Part shown: positions 48,619 to 50,282 of the stretch, one piece after another
Numbering within the stretch: the stretch's first letter is position 1
Layout of the letters: the number at the start of each line of letters is the position of its first letter
Made by a program: the position numbers and the translations under genes
DNA from: Nocardia mexicana NBRC 108244
GTDB lineage: Bacteria > Actinomycetota > Actinomycetes > Mycobacteriales > Mycobacteriaceae
Direction: 5' to 3'
NCBI RefSeq assembly: GCF_001613165.1
Contig: NZ_BDBV01000099.1
Span: forward strand, 1 to 50,282
DNA: 50,282 nt
Notes under the pieces: generated by a model
What the model saw: the letters and a program-made list of their open reading frames with translations, nothing else
The model's database searches: none
What the model was told of the DNA's origin: nothing

Positions 48619-49854
48619 ATGACCGCTCCGGAGATGCGACGCAGGCTGGGGCTTGCGGACTCGGTGACCATCGGCTTGGGCTCTATGGTGGGCGCCGGGA
48701 TCTTCGCGGCGCTGGTACCGGCGGCCGCGGCGGCCGGGCCCTGGCTGCTGCTGTCGCTGGCGGTCGCGGCCGTCGTCGCATACTGCAATGCGATGTCCTC
48801 GGCGCGGCTGGCGGCGCTGTACCCGGTGTCGGGCGGCACGTACGTCTACGGCCGGGAGCGCCTCGGACCGTTCTGGGGGTATCTCGCCGGTTGGGGATTC
48901 GTCGTCGGGAAGACGGCCTCGTGCGCGGCGATGGCGCTGACGGTCGGCAATTACGCGTGGCCGGAGCAGGCTCGAATCGTGGCGGTGCTCGCGGTCGTGG
49001 CGGTCACCACCGTGAACTGTGCGGGAGTGCAGAAATCGACGCTGGCCACCCGGATCATCGTGACGGTGACGCTGGCGGTGCTGGCGGCCGTCGTCGGCAT
49101 CTGCCTGTTCGGAAGGCATTCCGCCGCAACGCCGCTGGCCGAGGGCGTCGGCGCGACCGGCGTCCTCCAGGCCGCGGGACTGCTGTTCTTCGCCTTCGCC
49201 GGATATGCCCGCATCGCCACCCTCGGCGAGGAGGTGCGCGACCCACGACGCACCATTCCACTCGCGATCGGCATCGCGCTCGGGCTGGCGCTCGTCGTCT
49301 ACGCCGCCGTCGCGGTCGCGGCGCTCACGGTCCTCGGCTCCGGCGGGCTGGCGGACGGAATCGATCCCCTCGCGCGTGCCGTATCCGCCGCGGGCGCAAG
49401 CGGATTCAGCCCGGTCGTCCGGGTCGGCGCGGTGGTTGCGGCAACCGGATCCCTCCTGGCGTTGCTGCTCGGCGTCTCGCGCACGACGCTGGCGATGGCT
49501 CGCGACCGGCACCTGCCCGGTGCGCTGGCGGTCGTGCACCCACGCTTCGAGGTACCGCAGCGCGCGGAACTGCTCGTCGGCGCGGTGGTGGCCGTCATCG
49601 CCGCCACTGCGGATCTGCGTGCGGCCATAGGCTTTTCGTCCTTCGCGGTGCTGGTGTACTACCTGATCGCCAACCTCTCGGCGGCAACACTGAGCGAGAC
49701 GGAAGGCCGCCCGCCCCGGTGGATTCCGGTCCTGGGCGCCCTCGGCTGCGCGGTGCTCGGACTCACGCTCCCCCTCACCTCCGTCCTGACCGGAATCGGC
49801 GTGCTGGCCGTCGGCGCAGGGGTCTACGCGGTCCGCGCCGGAGTTCGCGGCTGA
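48619..49854 (+). CDS. APC-superfamily amino acid/amine permease
   Basis: A 411-aa integral membrane protein with about 12 helices. TM1 has the APC signature SVTIGLGSMVGAGIFAALVP. It continues with SARLAALYPVSGGTYVYGRE and the TM6-region FFAFAGYARIATLGEEVRDP, with RTIPLAIGIALGLALV following. Similar to mycobacterial Rv1999c/Rv1979c-type permeases. The ATG at 48619 follows GGCGAGG. Substrates may be cationic or neutral amino acids; this cannot be narrowed from sequence. Confidence 0.88.
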   Translation: MTAPEMRRRLGLADSVTIGLGSMVGAGIFAALVPAAAAAGPWLLLSLAVAAVVAYCNAMSSARLAALYPVSGGTYVYGRERLGPFWGYLAGWGFVVGKTASCAAMALTVGNYAWPEQARIVAVLAVVAVTTVNCAGVQKSTLATRIIVTVTLAVLAAVVGICLFGRHSAATPLAEGVGATGVLQAAGLLFFAFAGYARIATLGEEVRDPRRTIPLAIGIALGLALVVYAAVAVAALTVLGSGGLADGIDPLARAVSAAGASGFSPVVRVGAVVAATGSLLALLLGVSRTTLAMARDRHLPGALAVVHPRFEVPQRAELLVGAVVAVIAATADLRAAIGFSSFAVLVYYLIANLSAATLSETEGRPPRWIPVLGALGCAVLGLTLPLTSVLTGIGVLAVGAGVYAVRAGVRG

Positions 49855-49929
49855 CACCGGCTGTCGCCCACCGCATCCGGAATTCGACAACCGGCACCGC
49901 TGTACACACCGGTGGCATGCGCGCGGTTT

Positions 49930-50010
49930 ATCGCACCCCGTGCCCATCGCCGCACCCTGTCCATGACGCGTACGTGGTGCGTGAATACCCGCAGGGTGCG
50001 GCGGGACCTG
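49930..50010. repeat. Dispersed intergenic repeat, third copy
   Basis: TCGCACCCCGTGCCCATCGC ... GTGGTGCGTGAATACC ... AGGGTGCGGCGGG resembles the copies flanking the TDT transporter (39091 and 40303). It begins about 75 bp after the APC stop; no gene is seen from 49855 to the window end. Confidence 0.5.
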
Positions 50011-50019
50011 TACGAGTAC

Positions 50020-50282
50020 GCAAGCACGCACGGGCGCAGCGGGACACGTACGGGCACGCCAGGCACACACAGACGCAGCGCGACACCTACAGCCACGCCA
50101 GGCACACACAGACGCAGCGCGACACCTACAGCCACGCCAGGCACACACAGACGCAGCGCGACACCTACAGCCACGCCAGGCACACACAGACGCAGCGCGA
50201 CACCTACAGCCACGCCAGGCACACACAGACGCAGCGGGATACGTACAGGCAAGCCAGCACACACGGCGCAGCGGGACACGTA
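50020..50282. repeat. 39-bp tandem repeat array, four exact copies, running off the window
   Basis: Exact 39-bp units start at 50062, 50101, 50140 and 50179 (each beginning GGCACACACAGACGCAGCGC). A diverged unit starts at 50218, with degenerate units before 50062 and after 50256. Because 39 is a multiple of three, the minus strand reads as a 13-residue repeat (GVAVGVALRLCVP), but I see no supported start or stop for a gene in the window. Confidence 0.9.

Noticed and set aside
48358..50262. A 634-codon minus-strand frame across the APC permease and both repeat arrays
   Set aside because: It is antisense to a clear permease and its composition is His/Arg/Gly-rich; the apparent length comes from high GC and repeats without stops.

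Overview
The window is GC-rich actinobacterial chromosome, most likely from Nocardia or a close relative in the Mycobacteriales. The left edge carries the mycobacterial-type order ponA2, YqeY-like protein, exported metallophosphoesterase. The middle carries a homologue of the conserved mycobacterial block Rv0763c-Rv0771 (ferredoxin, SDR, CYP123, AldA, SDR, hydroxyisobutyrate-dehydrogenase-like, carboxymuconolactone-decarboxylase-like). Steroid-catabolism genes (echA19-like, fadD19-like, CYP125-like) have near-perfect KstR boxes in or near their promoters. All family names come from my reading of the sequence; no database search was run.

Layout. 0-6 kb: cell-wall genes (ponA2, metallophosphoesterase, a membrane protein with four TEAI motifs) and tRNA-Pro(CGG). 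6-12 kb: steroid catabolism (aldehyde dehydrogenase, EchA19, SDR, acetoacetate-decarboxylase-fold protein, FadD19-like ligase), with KstR boxes at 7645 and 10341. 10.6-22.6 kb: two divergent operons around CYP123 and AldA. The leftward one continues through an SDR, a 3Fe-4S ferredoxin, a SnoaL-like protein and an unrecognised 411-aa protein into fadD. The rightward one continues through two dehydrogenases, a CMD-family protein, a KstD-like flavoprotein and an F420-type LLM oxidoreductase. 22.7-25.7 kb: an overlapping trio of glycosyltransferase, methyltransferase and alpha/alpha-toroid protein. 25.7-27.3 kb: an apparent mobile insertion cassette with IS630-like ends carrying a MarR regulator and an alpha/beta hydrolase. 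27.3-32.8 kb: regulators, an efflux pump and small orphan genes. 32.8-39 kb: a TetR regulator, CYP51, glutathione peroxidase, CYP125 and a GMC oxidoreductase. 39-50 kb: a TDT transporter, a short Rho paralogue, lutC, an MFS/TetR pair, furA-katA and an APC permease.

How the genes may work together. KstR-type boxes link EchA19, the decarboxylase-like gene, CYP125 and the GMC oxidoreductase into a sterol side-chain module. A second palindrome (core GACACGTGTC) lies at the TetR gene itself, upstream of cyp51, and twice between CYP123 and aldA. This suggests one local TetR regulon tying together CYP51 and its probable ferredoxin, which here lie about 20 kb apart.

Several intergenic regions hold locus-specific degenerate tandem repeats. 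In four cases the array begins in the last codons of the adjacent gene. The right edge ends in an exact 39-bp tandem array that runs off the window.
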